From: JAIBJP01 sp035639875
Lineage (GTDB): Bacteria; Actinomycetota; Thermoleophilia; Gaiellales; Gaiellaceae
Direction of reading: 5' to 3'
Assembly (NCBI GenBank): GCA_035639875.1
Contig: DASQXE010000165.1
Location: forward strand, 1-27,221
Length of the DNA: 27,221 nt
The notes under the pieces were generated by a model, which did no database searches, was not told the DNA's origin, and saw only the letters and a list, made by a program, of their open reading frames with translations. Positions within the stretch are counted from its first letter, which is position 1. Every line of letters begins with the position of its first letter. Both the position numbers and the translations under genes were made by a program. This document shows positions 12,835 through 19,499 of the stretch, piece after piece.

Positions 12835-14781
12835 TTACGCGGCGGCCGGCTGTTGCTCGCGCAGGTAGCGGATCAGGCCGCCGGCGACGACGATCTCGCG
12901 CTCGCGCGGCAAGAGATCGTGTGTCAGCGTGATCGCACGGACCCCCTCGATCTCGACCTCGAGCGCGTCCTCACCCTCAGCGATCGCGTGCAGGCCCGAT
13001 AGGCGCCAAGTTTGGCCGAGCTCGGCCTGGTCGTAATCGGACTCGGCTTTGAAGAGGAGGGGCACGATGCCCTGGGCGATCAGGTTCCGCCGGTGAATCC
13101 GCGCGAAGCTCTTGGCGATGACCGCGCGCACGCCGAGCTGCGCCGGCGCGAGCGCCGCGTGCTCGCGGCTGGAGCCCTGCCCGTAGTTGTGCCCTGCGAC
13201 GATGAAGCCTCCGCCCCACTCCTTTGCGCGACGCGGAAACTCCTTGTCCCGGTGCTGGAAGGTGAACTCCGCGATCGCCGGCACGTTCGAGCGATAAGCC
13301 ATCACCGTAGCCCCGTCGGGCGACAGGTCACCGGTCGAGATGTCGTCCGGCGCGACGATGAGGACGCGGAGCTCCAGCTCGTCCGGCAAAGGTTTCTGCT
13401 CTGGCGGCGGCTTGATGTTCGGGCCGCGAGGCACCTCGATTCCCGCCGCCTCGTCGGCCGGTGCCGGCTCGAGGATGTGCTTCTGCACGACCTCGGGCCG
13501 AGCCGCCGGGCGTTTCGGGAGATCGATCGCGGAAAGCTCGCGCGGGTCGGATATGACGCCGGTCAGCATGGATGCGGCGGCGACGGCGGGCGAGCACAGG
13601 TAGACCTGGTCGTCGGCGGTGCCGCTCCGGCCGGGGAAGTTGCGGTTGAACGTGCGCAGCGAGGCCGCGCCGGACGGAGGCGCCTGGCCCATCCCGACGC
13701 AGGGCCCACAGGCCGGCTCGAGCATGCGCACGCCCGCGGTGAGCAGATCGGCGTAGGTGCCGCTGCGCGTGATCTGGTCGAGGATCTGCCGCGACCCGGG
13801 GGTCGCCGTCGCGGAAACGAGCCGCTCGGCGATCCGCTGCCCGCGCAGCACCGACCCGACGAGCGCGAGATCCTGGTAGGACGAGTTCACCGAGGAGCCG
13901 ATACAGACCTGGGCCAGCTCGGTGCCGACGAGCTCGTCGACCGGCACGACGTTGCCCGGGCTGGACGGCTTGGCGACGAGCGGGACGAGCGCTGCCAGGT
14001 CGATCTCCTCCTCCTCGTCGAACTCGCCGGCCGCTCCCGTCGGCAGCTCGACGAAATCCTCTCCGCGGCCCTGCTCCTCGAGCCAGGCGCGAGTCTGGTC
14101 GTCGGACGGAAACACCGCGCCGGTCGCGCCGAGCTCCGCGATCATGTTGGCGATCGTTCCGCGCTCCGTGTACGAGAGCGTGCTGACACCGGGTCCGAAG
14201 AACTCGAACACGCAGCCGCGGCCGCCGCGCACGCCGCGGAGGCGCAGGAGCTCGAGGATGATGTCCTTCGCCTGGATCCACGGTCGCGCGAGCTCGTTCT
14301 CGAGCCGGACGCCGACGATCTTTGGACACGGAAGCTCGAACGGGTGGCCGGCCATGCAGACCGCAACATCGAGACCTCCCGCTCCGATGGCGATCATGGC
14401 GCAGGATCCGGACTGGGTCGTGTGACTGTCGGCGCCGACGAGCGTCTTGCCGGGAGCGGCGAAGCGCTCGCAGTGGACGTAGTGGCAGATGCCGTTTCCT
14501 GGCCGCGAGAACCAGGCGCCGTACTTGGCCGCCATCGCCTGGAGGAAGCGGTGGTCGTCGGGGTTCTTGAAGTCGATCTGGAGGATGTTGTGATCGACGT
14601 AGACAACGGCCGTTTCGACCTGGACCCGCTCGACGCCGAAGAGCTCGAACTGCATCATCGCCATCGTCCCGGTGGCGTCCTGGGCAAGGGTTTGGTCGAC
14701 GCGCAGCCCGATCTCCGTGCCCGGGACGAGCTCGCCGCGAACGAGGTGGTCCTCGAGGATCGTGCGCGCTAAAGACGCCAT
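12835..14781 (-). CDS. acn: Aconitate hydratase (about 650-aa short type)
   Basis: 648 aa, ATG 14781. Catalyses citrate-isocitrate interconversion in the TCA cycle. Domains 1-3: GADSH (117-120, catalytic Asp-His), AIGAGGLDVA, CIGSSVNSSYQD (293-304), ACGPCVGMG (357-365, Cys358 and Cys361), FNRNFPGRSG. Linker, then swivel domain: GDLSPDGATVMAYRSNVP and NYGQGSSREHAALAPAQLG with the Ser/Arg of the active site. Length and order fit the Aquifex-type putative aconitases, not the 900-residue AcnA. Oddity: the third cluster ligand is normally the Cys in GSCTNS, here Ser297 (GSSVNS). A TAGGCT box six bases before the ATG suggests a leaderless mRNA. Confidence 0.92.
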   Translation of the reverse strand: MASLARTILEDHLVRGELVPGTEIGLRVDQTLAQDATGTMAMMQFELFGVERVQVETAVVYVDHNILQIDFKNPDDHRFLQAMAAKYGAWFSRPGNGICHYVHCERFAAPGKTLVGADSHTTQSGSCAMIAIGAGGLDVAVCMAGHPFELPCPKIVGVRLENELARPWIQAKDIILELLRLRGVRGGRGCVFEFFGPGVSTLSYTERGTIANMIAELGATGAVFPSDDQTRAWLEEQGRGEDFVELPTGAAGEFDEEEEIDLAALVPLVAKPSSPGNVVPVDELVGTELAQVCIGSSVNSSYQDLALVGSVLRGQRIAERLVSATATPGSRQILDQITRSGTYADLLTAGVRMLEPACGPCVGMGQAPPSGAASLRTFNRNFPGRSGTADDQVYLCSPAVAAASMLTGVISDPRELSAIDLPKRPAARPEVVQKHILEPAPADEAAGIEVPRGPNIKPPPEQKPLPDELELRVLIVAPDDISTGDLSPDGATVMAYRSNVPAIAEFTFQHRDKEFPRRAKEWGGGFIVAGHNYGQGSSREHAALAPAQLGVRAVIAKSFARIHRRNLIAQGIVPLLFKAESDYDQAELGQTWRLSGLHAIAEGEDALEVEIEGVRAITLTHDLLPREREIVVAGGLIRYLREQQPAAA

Positions 14782-14787
14782 CGCTTC

Positions 14788-14793
14788 AGCCTA
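14788..14793 (-). promoter_or_regulatory. Putative -10 box for leaderless aconitase gene
   Basis: TAGGCT on the minus strand ends six bases before the ATG at 14781; no Shine-Dalgarno sequence is present. No clear -35. Confidence 0.4.
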
Positions 14794-14840
14794 GCCTCTG
14801 GGGGTGCGGCATGCCCCGCCCCTACACGACCCAGCCGGGA

Positions 14841-14856
14841 GCCGGATATATCCGGC
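14841..14856. repeat. Perfect 16-bp palindrome upstream of aconitase
   Basis: GCCGGATATATCCGGC is fully self-complementary and lies about 60-75 bases before the aconitase ATG. It could be a dimeric regulator site or simply the tip of an RNA stem in the baeRF-to-aconitase interval. Confidence 0.4.
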
Positions 14857-14858
14857 CC

Positions 14859-14879
14859 ATGAGGGGGCAAGCCCCTCAT
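14859..14879 (-). terminator. Hairpin after the Vms1/eRF1-like gene
   Basis: An 8-bp perfect stem ATGAGGGG / CCCCTCAT with a 5-base loop starts 11 bases beyond the stop of the minus-strand gene ending at 14891. No U-tract follows (minus strand continues GGGCCGG), so its strength is uncertain. Confidence 0.4.
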
Positions 14880-14890
14880 CCACCTCCCTC

Positions 14891-16033
14891 TCAGTATCTG
14901 AGGAGCGCGCCGATCCCCTCGACGGGCTCGAGATCCTGCCGGTGGCGCACTGCCCAGACCGCGCCTCCGTGGGCGAGGGTCTGGTGGACGGCGAGGTCGA
15001 GGCCGTCCTTCGATTCCTCCATGCTCGTCCCGTCGAGCGGGCAGCGGGCGCCGTCCGCAGAGACGCGGCCGCAGGCTGGGCAGCGGGCGGCCGGATGATC
15101 GACGCCCTCCTGGAAGAGCAGAAGCTCGACGCGCCCGTCGGAGGCCGCTTCCAGCGTCTGCTTCCAGCCGGCGGCGGCCCGCCCATTGCGGCCGGCTTCC
15201 TCGCGCCACCGCTCGACCGCGTCGGTCTCCTTGCGCGCGCGCCAGCTCTCGAGCACCGGCGTCGCCAACGCGAGCAGCTCGGCCGGTGCGGCATGCGCTT
15301 CGGCCTGCGTCCATCCGACGATCGCGTGCTTCACCTCCTGCGAGAGGAGGTCGTTGAAGTCGGCGCGGGTCTCCTCGGTGGAGACGACGACGACCCGCGG
15401 CCCGTGCAGACGCCGCACGAGGCGATCGAGTTCTTCCGCCACGTCGCGACGGTGCTCCTGGACAAGGGACTCGATGTGGCGCTGGAAGCGGGCCTGCGCC
15501 CAGCCGCCTTGGTCGTGTTTCCCCGGCTGCTCTTCAAAGTGGTCGACGATTTCCTCCAGCCGCCCCGCGCGCAGGCGATAGAACTGTCCGCGCTCGCGCC
15601 CGACAACCACCACGAGCGCGCCTTCCCCACGCCCGACCAGCGGCACGAGCGGGGCGAGATAGAGCTGCCGGCCCACCTTGACGTGATCCGGCACCGATTC
15701 CGTCAACGCGAGCGGCCGCCAGACGTTGTCGAGCCCGGCGGCGAAGACGGCCAGGCCGTGCGCCCCCTCACGGGTGAACTCGCGCTCGTAGTAGGTCCGG
15801 ATGCGGTCGAAATCCGCCCGCAGCCCGGTGCGCTGATCGTGGGTCAAGTCGCGGCGGTTCGCGCCGTCCCCTTTCGCCGCCTCGTCGAGGAGCGAGTTCA
15901 GCCGGGTGGACGCGTCGCCGGCGGTTGGCGAGATGCTCGGATCGAGGTCGAGGTAGAGGCTGACGGCGCAACCTTTCTCGGCCTCGAAGCCGGCAAGATC
16001 ACGCAACTCTTCCCAGGTGATCGTTCGTGCCAA
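14891..16033 (-). CDS. Vms1/eRF1-like release-factor-fold protein (VLRF1/baeRF family)
   Basis: 380 aa, TTG start at 16033. The N-terminal region (LAGFEAEKGCAVSLYLDLDP) and the centre (GEGALVVVVGRERGQFYRL, about 136-154) match the bacterial/archaeal eRF1-like families. The catalytic loop KHDQGGWAQARFQRHIE (172-188) contains GWAQ, a GxxQ motif of the type used by yeast Vms1 to cleave peptidyl-tRNA on stalled ribosomes. The C-terminal end has a small zinc knuckle CPACG...CPLDG (Cys318, Cys321, Cys331). Likely role: freeing nascent chains from stalled 50S subunits, by family analogy. It is single, upstream of aconitase, and divergent from trxB. Confidence 0.82.
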   Translation of the reverse strand: MARTITWEELRDLAGFEAEKGCAVSLYLDLDPSISPTAGDASTRLNSLLDEAAKGDGANRRDLTHDQRTGLRADFDRIRTYYEREFTREGAHGLAVFAAGLDNVWRPLALTESVPDHVKVGRQLYLAPLVPLVGRGEGALVVVVGRERGQFYRLRAGRLEEIVDHFEEQPGKHDQGGWAQARFQRHIESLVQEHRRDVAEELDRLVRRLHGPRVVVVSTEETRADFNDLLSQEVKHAIVGWTQAEAHAAPAELLALATPVLESWRARKETDAVERWREEAGRNGRAAAGWKQTLEAASDGRVELLLFQEGVDHPAARCPACGRVSADGARCPLDGTSMEESKDGLDLAVHQTLAHGGAVWAVRHRQDLEPVEGIGALLRY

Positions 16034-16078
16034 GAGTCGCCAGCAGTTCTTTCCGAACGCTAAGCAACCTACACAATC

Positions 16079-16104
16079 GGAACACCCGACCGGCTCATTT
16101 CGTT
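16079..16104 (+). promoter_or_regulatory. SigR/SigH-type oxidative-stress promoter of trxB
   Basis: GGAAC at 16079-16083, an exact 18-base spacer and GTT at 16102-16104. This matches the GGAAT/C-N18-GTT consensus of the disulfide-stress sigma factor SigR (Streptomyces) / SigH (mycobacteria), whose classical targets are trxB operons. The thioredoxin reductase start lies 37 bases downstream of the -10 element, with GGAGG at 16129-16133. Confidence 0.7.
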
Positions 16105-16140
16105 TACTACTAATGAAGAACCGGAATCGGAGGACTGTTG

Positions 16141-17109
16141 GTGAGCACGAACGAAGTGCGTGATGTGATCGTCATTGGCGGCGGGCCCGCCGCATATACG
16201 GCTGCGCTCTACGGCGCCCGCGCGAATTTGAATCCCCTCGTTATCGAGGGCTTTGCCTGGGGCGGCCAGCTGATGATCACGAGCGACGTGGAGAACTACC
16301 CCGGCTACGTGGACGGAGTGCTCGGCCCCGAGATGATGCAGGACCTGCGCCGGCAAGCCGAGCGGTTCGGCACCGACTTCCTCACCGACGACGTCACCAA
16401 GGTCGACTTCTCCGACCGCCCCTTCCGCATCTGGGTGGGAGACGACGAGTACCGCGCAGATGCGGTCATCATCTCGACCGGAGCGAACGCGCGCCAGCTC
16501 GGCCTCGACTCCGAAAAGAAGCTGCAGGGCCGCGGCGTCTCATACTGCGCCGTCTGTGACGCGGCCTTCTTCAAGGACAAGGACGTCGTGGTCGTCGGCG
16601 GCGGCGACTCGGCGATGGAGGAAGCGGGGTTCCTAGCGAAGTTCGCCAGCAAAGTGACCGTCGTACACCGGCGCGACAGCTTCCGCGCATCGCCGATCAT
16701 GGTCGACCGGGCGCGGGCGAACGACAAGATCGAATTCGTGCTCGACTCGGTGGTCGAGGAGGTGCTCGGCGACGAAACCGTCACTGGCGTCGTCGTCCGG
16801 AACCTCAAGACGGGCGAGGCGACCGAGATTCCGGCCGACGGCTTCTTCGTCGCGATCGGACACGATCCCAACACCGCGCTCTTCCGCGGCCAGATCGACA
16901 TGGACGAGGCCGGCTACATCGAGACCCTCGGCAAGACCTCGGAGACGAACGTGCCGGGCGTCTTCGCCGCCGGCGATGTCCAGGATCACGTCTACCGGCA
17001 GGCTGTCACAGCCGCTGGGTCGGGCTGTATGGCAGCGCTAGACGCGGAACGCTTCCTCACCGCCCAGGAAGGGCAGCCCGAAGCGGCGCTCGCGGCACCG
17101 CGCACCTGA
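16141..17109 (+). CDS. trxB: Thioredoxin-disulfide reductase
   Basis: 322 aa. GTG at 16141 was chosen over TTG 16138 because it is 7 bases from GGAGG. It transfers electrons from NADPH through FAD to thioredoxin. Motifs: FAD loop GGGPAAYTAA (13-22), ENYPG, redox pair CAVC (Cys136, Cys139), NADPH loop GGGDSA (153-158), HRRDSFRAS (176-184, NADPH phosphate recognition), and FAAGDVQDHVYRQA near the end. The usual active site is CATC; CAVC is a common variant. No trxA follows; instead a zinc-ribbon/PAS protein lies 22 bases downstream. Expression is probably driven by the SigR-type promoter. Confidence 0.95.
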   Translation: MSTNEVRDVIVIGGGPAAYTAALYGARANLNPLVIEGFAWGGQLMITSDVENYPGYVDGVLGPEMMQDLRRQAERFGTDFLTDDVTKVDFSDRPFRIWVGDDEYRADAVIISTGANARQLGLDSEKKLQGRGVSYCAVCDAAFFKDKDVVVVGGGDSAMEEAGFLAKFASKVTVVHRRDSFRASPIMVDRARANDKIEFVLDSVVEEVLGDETVTGVVVRNLKTGEATEIPADGFFVAIGHDPNTALFRGQIDMDEAGYIETLGKTSETNVPGVFAAGDVQDHVYRQAVTAAGSGCMAALDAERFLTAQEGQPEAALAAPRT

Positions 17110-17131
17110 TAGACGTTTCGCTAGCCCACCC

Positions 17132-17596
17132 GTGCCCTACTTCATCTGTCCCAACTGCCGGCAGCGGTCGGTCGACCACGACCGCATGGAGGACCTTACG
17201 AACGACGCGGTCGGCTGCTCGCACTGCGGCTTCGGCTTCCTCTTCGAGCTCCTGGACGACTACTACCCTGCGCCCGGCACCGGTTTCGTCGTCTGCGACC
17301 AGAGCCGCCGCATCCTCGCGCTCGGACAAGGGGTCTTCGAGCTGACCGGCTACCGTGAGGCGGACGTCCTCGGCCGCGAAGTGACGGAGGCTTTCGGACT
17401 GGCCGTCGACGGGAACTCGAACCCGGCGGAAGTAGCGGTCGAGTGGGGCGTCCGCCAGCTTCGCAAGCGCGTCACCGTCCGCACGCGGATCGGCGTGACG
17501 AAGGAGGTCGGCGCCGACTTCTTTCCCGCGTACGACGAGGACGGCGGACTGCTCGTCGCCCTGTATCCGCTTCAGGCGGCGGGTAACTCTTCCTGA
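17132..17596 (+). CDS. Zinc-ribbon plus PAS-domain protein
   Basis: 154 aa, GTG start, 22 bases after trxB and likely co-transcribed with it. An N-terminal zinc ribbon has Cys6, Cys9, Cys29 and Cys32 (CPNC...CSHC). A PAS-like domain spans about 48-145: GFVVCDQSRRILALGQGVFELTG (two pieces) and YREADVLGREVTEAFG are typical of the PAS core. No histidine kinase, GGDEF or DNA-binding domain follows, so it is a small sensor or adaptor. Coupling to trxB suggests a thiol/zinc or redox-sensing job (inference). Its 3' end overlaps the convergent 17572 gene by 25 bases. Confidence 0.85.
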   Translation: MPYFICPNCRQRSVDHDRMEDLTNDAVGCSHCGFGFLFELLDDYYPAPGTGFVVCDQSRRILALGQGVFELTGYREADVLGREVTEAFGLAVDGNSNPAEVAVEWGVRQLRKRVTVRTRIGVTKEVGADFFPAYDEDGGLLVALYPLQAAGNSS

Positions 17597-17880
17597 GCAG
17601 CCGCGAGGCGCTCCTCCACCCAGGCCTGCAGGCTTTCCACAGCCGCCAGCGAATCGGCGAGCTCGCGCAGCTCGGTGCGGATTCCGCGCGCGTCGGTCCT
17701 ACGGAGGAGGCCTAGGGTCTCAAGGCGGGCGACCGAGCCCTCGTCGAGCGCCCGCCGCGCTTCGCGCTCGATTACCTCCTGCCGCAGGCGGCACCTGGCC
17801 CGCTCGAGCTGCGCGGCGAGAGTGGCGGCCCGAGCCGCGAGCTCGTCGGCGTAGAGGGCGAGATCGACCGAGCGCACCAC
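17572..17880 (-). CDS. 102-aa helical protein, unknown function
   Basis: GTG start at 17880. Almost entirely helical and charged, with coiled-coil character (LAARAATLAAQLERARCRLR; RELADSLAAVESLQAWVEER). No membrane segment. A TAACGT box lies five bases before the GTG, the leaderless layout seen elsewhere here. It lies downstream of nth but has a 52-base gap to it and its own signal. Not a family I recognise. The convergent 25-base overlap with the PAS gene is short enough to be genuine. Confidence 0.65.
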   Translation of the reverse strand: MVRSVDLALYADELAARAATLAAQLERARCRLRQEVIEREARRALDEGSVARLETLGLLRRTDARGIRTELRELADSLAAVESLQAWVEERLAAAQEELPAA

Positions 17881-17885
17881 GTTCG

Positions 17886-17891
17886 ACGTTA
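17886..17891 (-). promoter_or_regulatory. Putative -10 box for leaderless 102-aa protein gene
   Basis: TAACGT on the minus strand lies five bases before the GTG at 17880; no Shine-Dalgarno sequence. The spacing is at the short end of the pattern. Confidence 0.3.
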
Positions 17892-17932
17892 GCGGGTCAG
17901 TGCGCGCGTGATCCGCGCTGAAGCGTGCCGAT

Positions 17933-18601
17933 TCAGACTCGACTCGACGGACAGAGATCGCTCACTACGCAAGCCTCGCAGCGCGGCCGGCGGGCGATGC
18001 AAACGCGGCGGCCGTGCCAAATGAGCAGATGCGGGAAGCGCGCCCAGTCCGCCCGCGGCACGAGCCGTTGCAGGTCGCGCTCGATCTTGACCGGGTCTTC
18101 ATGGCGGGTGAGACCGAGCCGCTGCGAGAGACGGCGAACGTGGGTGTCTACGACGATGCCTTGTGTGGCGCCGCGTTCGGCGGCGACGACGTTGGCCGTT
18201 TTGCGACCAACGCCGGGGAGGCGGGTGAGGTCTTCGAGTCGTGTCGGGACCCGTCCGTCGAACTGCTCGAGGAGCACCTGCATCGATCTGCGGAGGTTGC
18301 GGGCCTTTTGGCGAAAGGTGCCCGTGGCCCTGATGTCCGCCTGGAGCTCGGCCTGGGGGACGGCGAGGTAGTCCTCGGGACGGCGGTACTTCTGGAAGAG
18401 GCGCTCCGTCACGCGGTTGACGGTCACGTCGGTCGTCTGTGCAGAGAGCATCACGGACACGAGGAGCTCGAGCTCGTCTCGGAACCGCAGGGCGATGACA
18501 GCGTCGGGATGCGCGGCGGCGAGGCGCGCGATGATCGGGCCGATGCGGTCGCGCTTGGAGCCGACACGCTTGCGGGCCTCGTGCACATAGCTACGGGCCA
18601 T
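17933..18601 (-). CDS. nth: Endonuclease III (DNA glycosylase/AP lyase)
   Basis: 222 aa, ATG 18601 with AGGAG nine bases upstream. It removes oxidised pyrimidines and cuts the AP site in base-excision repair. Features: LSAQTTDVTVNRVT (52-65), helix-hairpin-helix LPGVGRKTANVV (128-139) with catalytic Lys134, VVDTHVRRLSQRLG with catalytic Asp152, and the [4Fe-4S] loop Cys-x6-Cys-x2-Cys-x5-Cys (201, 208, 211, 217). All key residues are intact. It is divergent from the membrane-protein gene at 18628. Confidence 0.96.
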   Translation of the reverse strand: MARSYVHEARKRVGSKRDRIGPIIARLAAAHPDAVIALRFRDELELLVSVMLSAQTTDVTVNRVTERLFQKYRRPEDYLAVPQAELQADIRATGTFRQKARNLRRSMQVLLEQFDGRVPTRLEDLTRLPGVGRKTANVVAAERGATQGIVVDTHVRRLSQRLGLTRHEDPVKIERDLQRLVPRADWARFPHLLIWHGRRVCIARRPRCEACVVSDLCPSSRV

Positions 18602-18614
18602 CCGGGGCCGCTCC

Positions 18615-18620
18615 TACGCT
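18615..18620 (+). promoter_or_regulatory. Putative -10 box for leaderless gene at 18628
   Basis: TACGCT (TANNNT) lies seven bases before the ATG at 18628, in the 26-base gap shared with divergent nth. There is no Shine-Dalgarno sequence on this strand. Confidence 0.35.
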
Positions 18621-18627
18621 GATCGTC

Positions 18628-18957
18628 ATGGACGACAGTCTGCAACGGCGCGCGATCTGGTTGGCGGCGCTCACTATCGTCGCATTTCTTTTCCAGACCT
18701 TCGGCCTGGGCGTTTACATCGGTTCCGTACCTCTTTGGCGCGCTCCGCTCTTCGTCGCGACGATTGCGTCATTGGTAAGCGCGGTCGCGCTCGCGGGTCT
18801 CGTATACGTCGCGGAGGGGCTGCCGGCGTGGCGGGTGCCGGGGCGCGAGCGAAGCCTCGCGTGGAGCTTCGCCCTCTTGTGGCTTGCGTTCCTCATGAAC
18901 GCGGTCCAAGTCGCATCCGCGCTGGTTCAGGCCGTCGGCGACCAGAACTTCGAGTAG
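18628..18957 (+). CDS. 109-aa integral membrane protein, unknown function
   Basis: ATG at 18628. Three hydrophobic helices are visible (about 10-33, 38-62 and 78-101), linked by short polar loops with WRVPGRERS between the second and third. No conserved catalytic motif. Leaderless-type start signal. Followed after 41 bases by a second small membrane protein on the same strand, so they probably form a pair. Third codon positions are less extreme in G/C than in the enzymes, as usual for small membrane proteins. Confidence 0.75.
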   Translation: MDDSLQRRAIWLAALTIVAFLFQTFGLGVYIGSVPLWRAPLFVATIASLVSAVALAGLVYVAEGLPAWRVPGRERSLAWSFALLWLAFLMNAVQVASALVQAVGDQNFE

Positions 18958-18998
18958 CAACGAGCTCGAGCCGGTGGCGTTCGTGCACGCGTTCGCCT

Positions 18999-19352
18999 AT
19001 GTTCGAATTGGTGGACTCGCCGCGAGCGCATCTGGTCATTCAGAACATCGAGCGCAGGGCTGCGGTGCTGATCGGGATAGAAACGGTCCTGTTCGTGCTC
19101 GTGGCATTACCGGGAGCTGTGCTCGTTCTTTTGTGGACGAGTGTCTGGCTCACCGGGCTCTACGCGTTCGGGCTCGTTCTCGGCCTCGCATCGTTGACGT
19201 GCGCGGTTCTCGTCTTCTGGCCGCGAACGGCGCCGAACCGTAAACCGGCGCTTCTCTTCTCGGCGTACGGTTTTCTGCTCGCGGCAATCACCGTGGGCGC
19301 GGCCTGGGCGATCGCGACCGCGATGACCGGCGGGCCGGCGCTGATCGACTAA
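18999..19352 (+). CDS. 117-aa integral membrane protein, unknown function
   Basis: ATG at 18999 (MFELVDSPRAHLVI) was chosen because the upstream in-frame extension is arginine-rich shadow of the previous gene. Three to four hydrophobic helices: about 22-46, 47-73 and 84-110, with WPRTAPNRKPA as the basic loop between the second and third. No Shine-Dalgarno sequence or TANNNT box is seen directly upstream, so translation may depend on the preceding gene. No family recognised. The 147 bases after it, up to the end of the helicase gene, hold nothing I can identify. Confidence 0.7.
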   Translation: MFELVDSPRAHLVIQNIERRAAVLIGIETVLFVLVALPGAVLVLLWTSVWLTGLYAFGLVLGLASLTCAVLVFWPRTAPNRKPALLFSAYGFLLAAITVGAAWAIATAMTGGPALID

Positions 19353-19499
19353 GCGGCGCTTCGATGCTGCTTCGCACGGTCTCGCGACATTCCGCGCGCC
19401 ACGCGTGCGTTCGCCGGCGGTACGCTCGAAGCGGAGGGAGGCTCGCGGCGGCCCCGGGGTGCGGCCGTAAATGACGCGACCGCCGGCGCCCGCGAACGC

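Noticed and set aside
13012..14772. A 586-codon open frame on the plus strand opposite aconitase
   Set aside because: It is the antisense shadow of a clearly recognisable aconitase; long antisense frames are expected where third positions are nearly always G or C. The protein is low-complexity and rich in Arg/Gly/Asp with no domain.
19353..19499. Possible RNA gene or promoter between the small membrane protein and the AddA-like stop
   Set aside because: No stable long hairpin, tRNA-like fold, promoter hexamers or coding bias found by eye.
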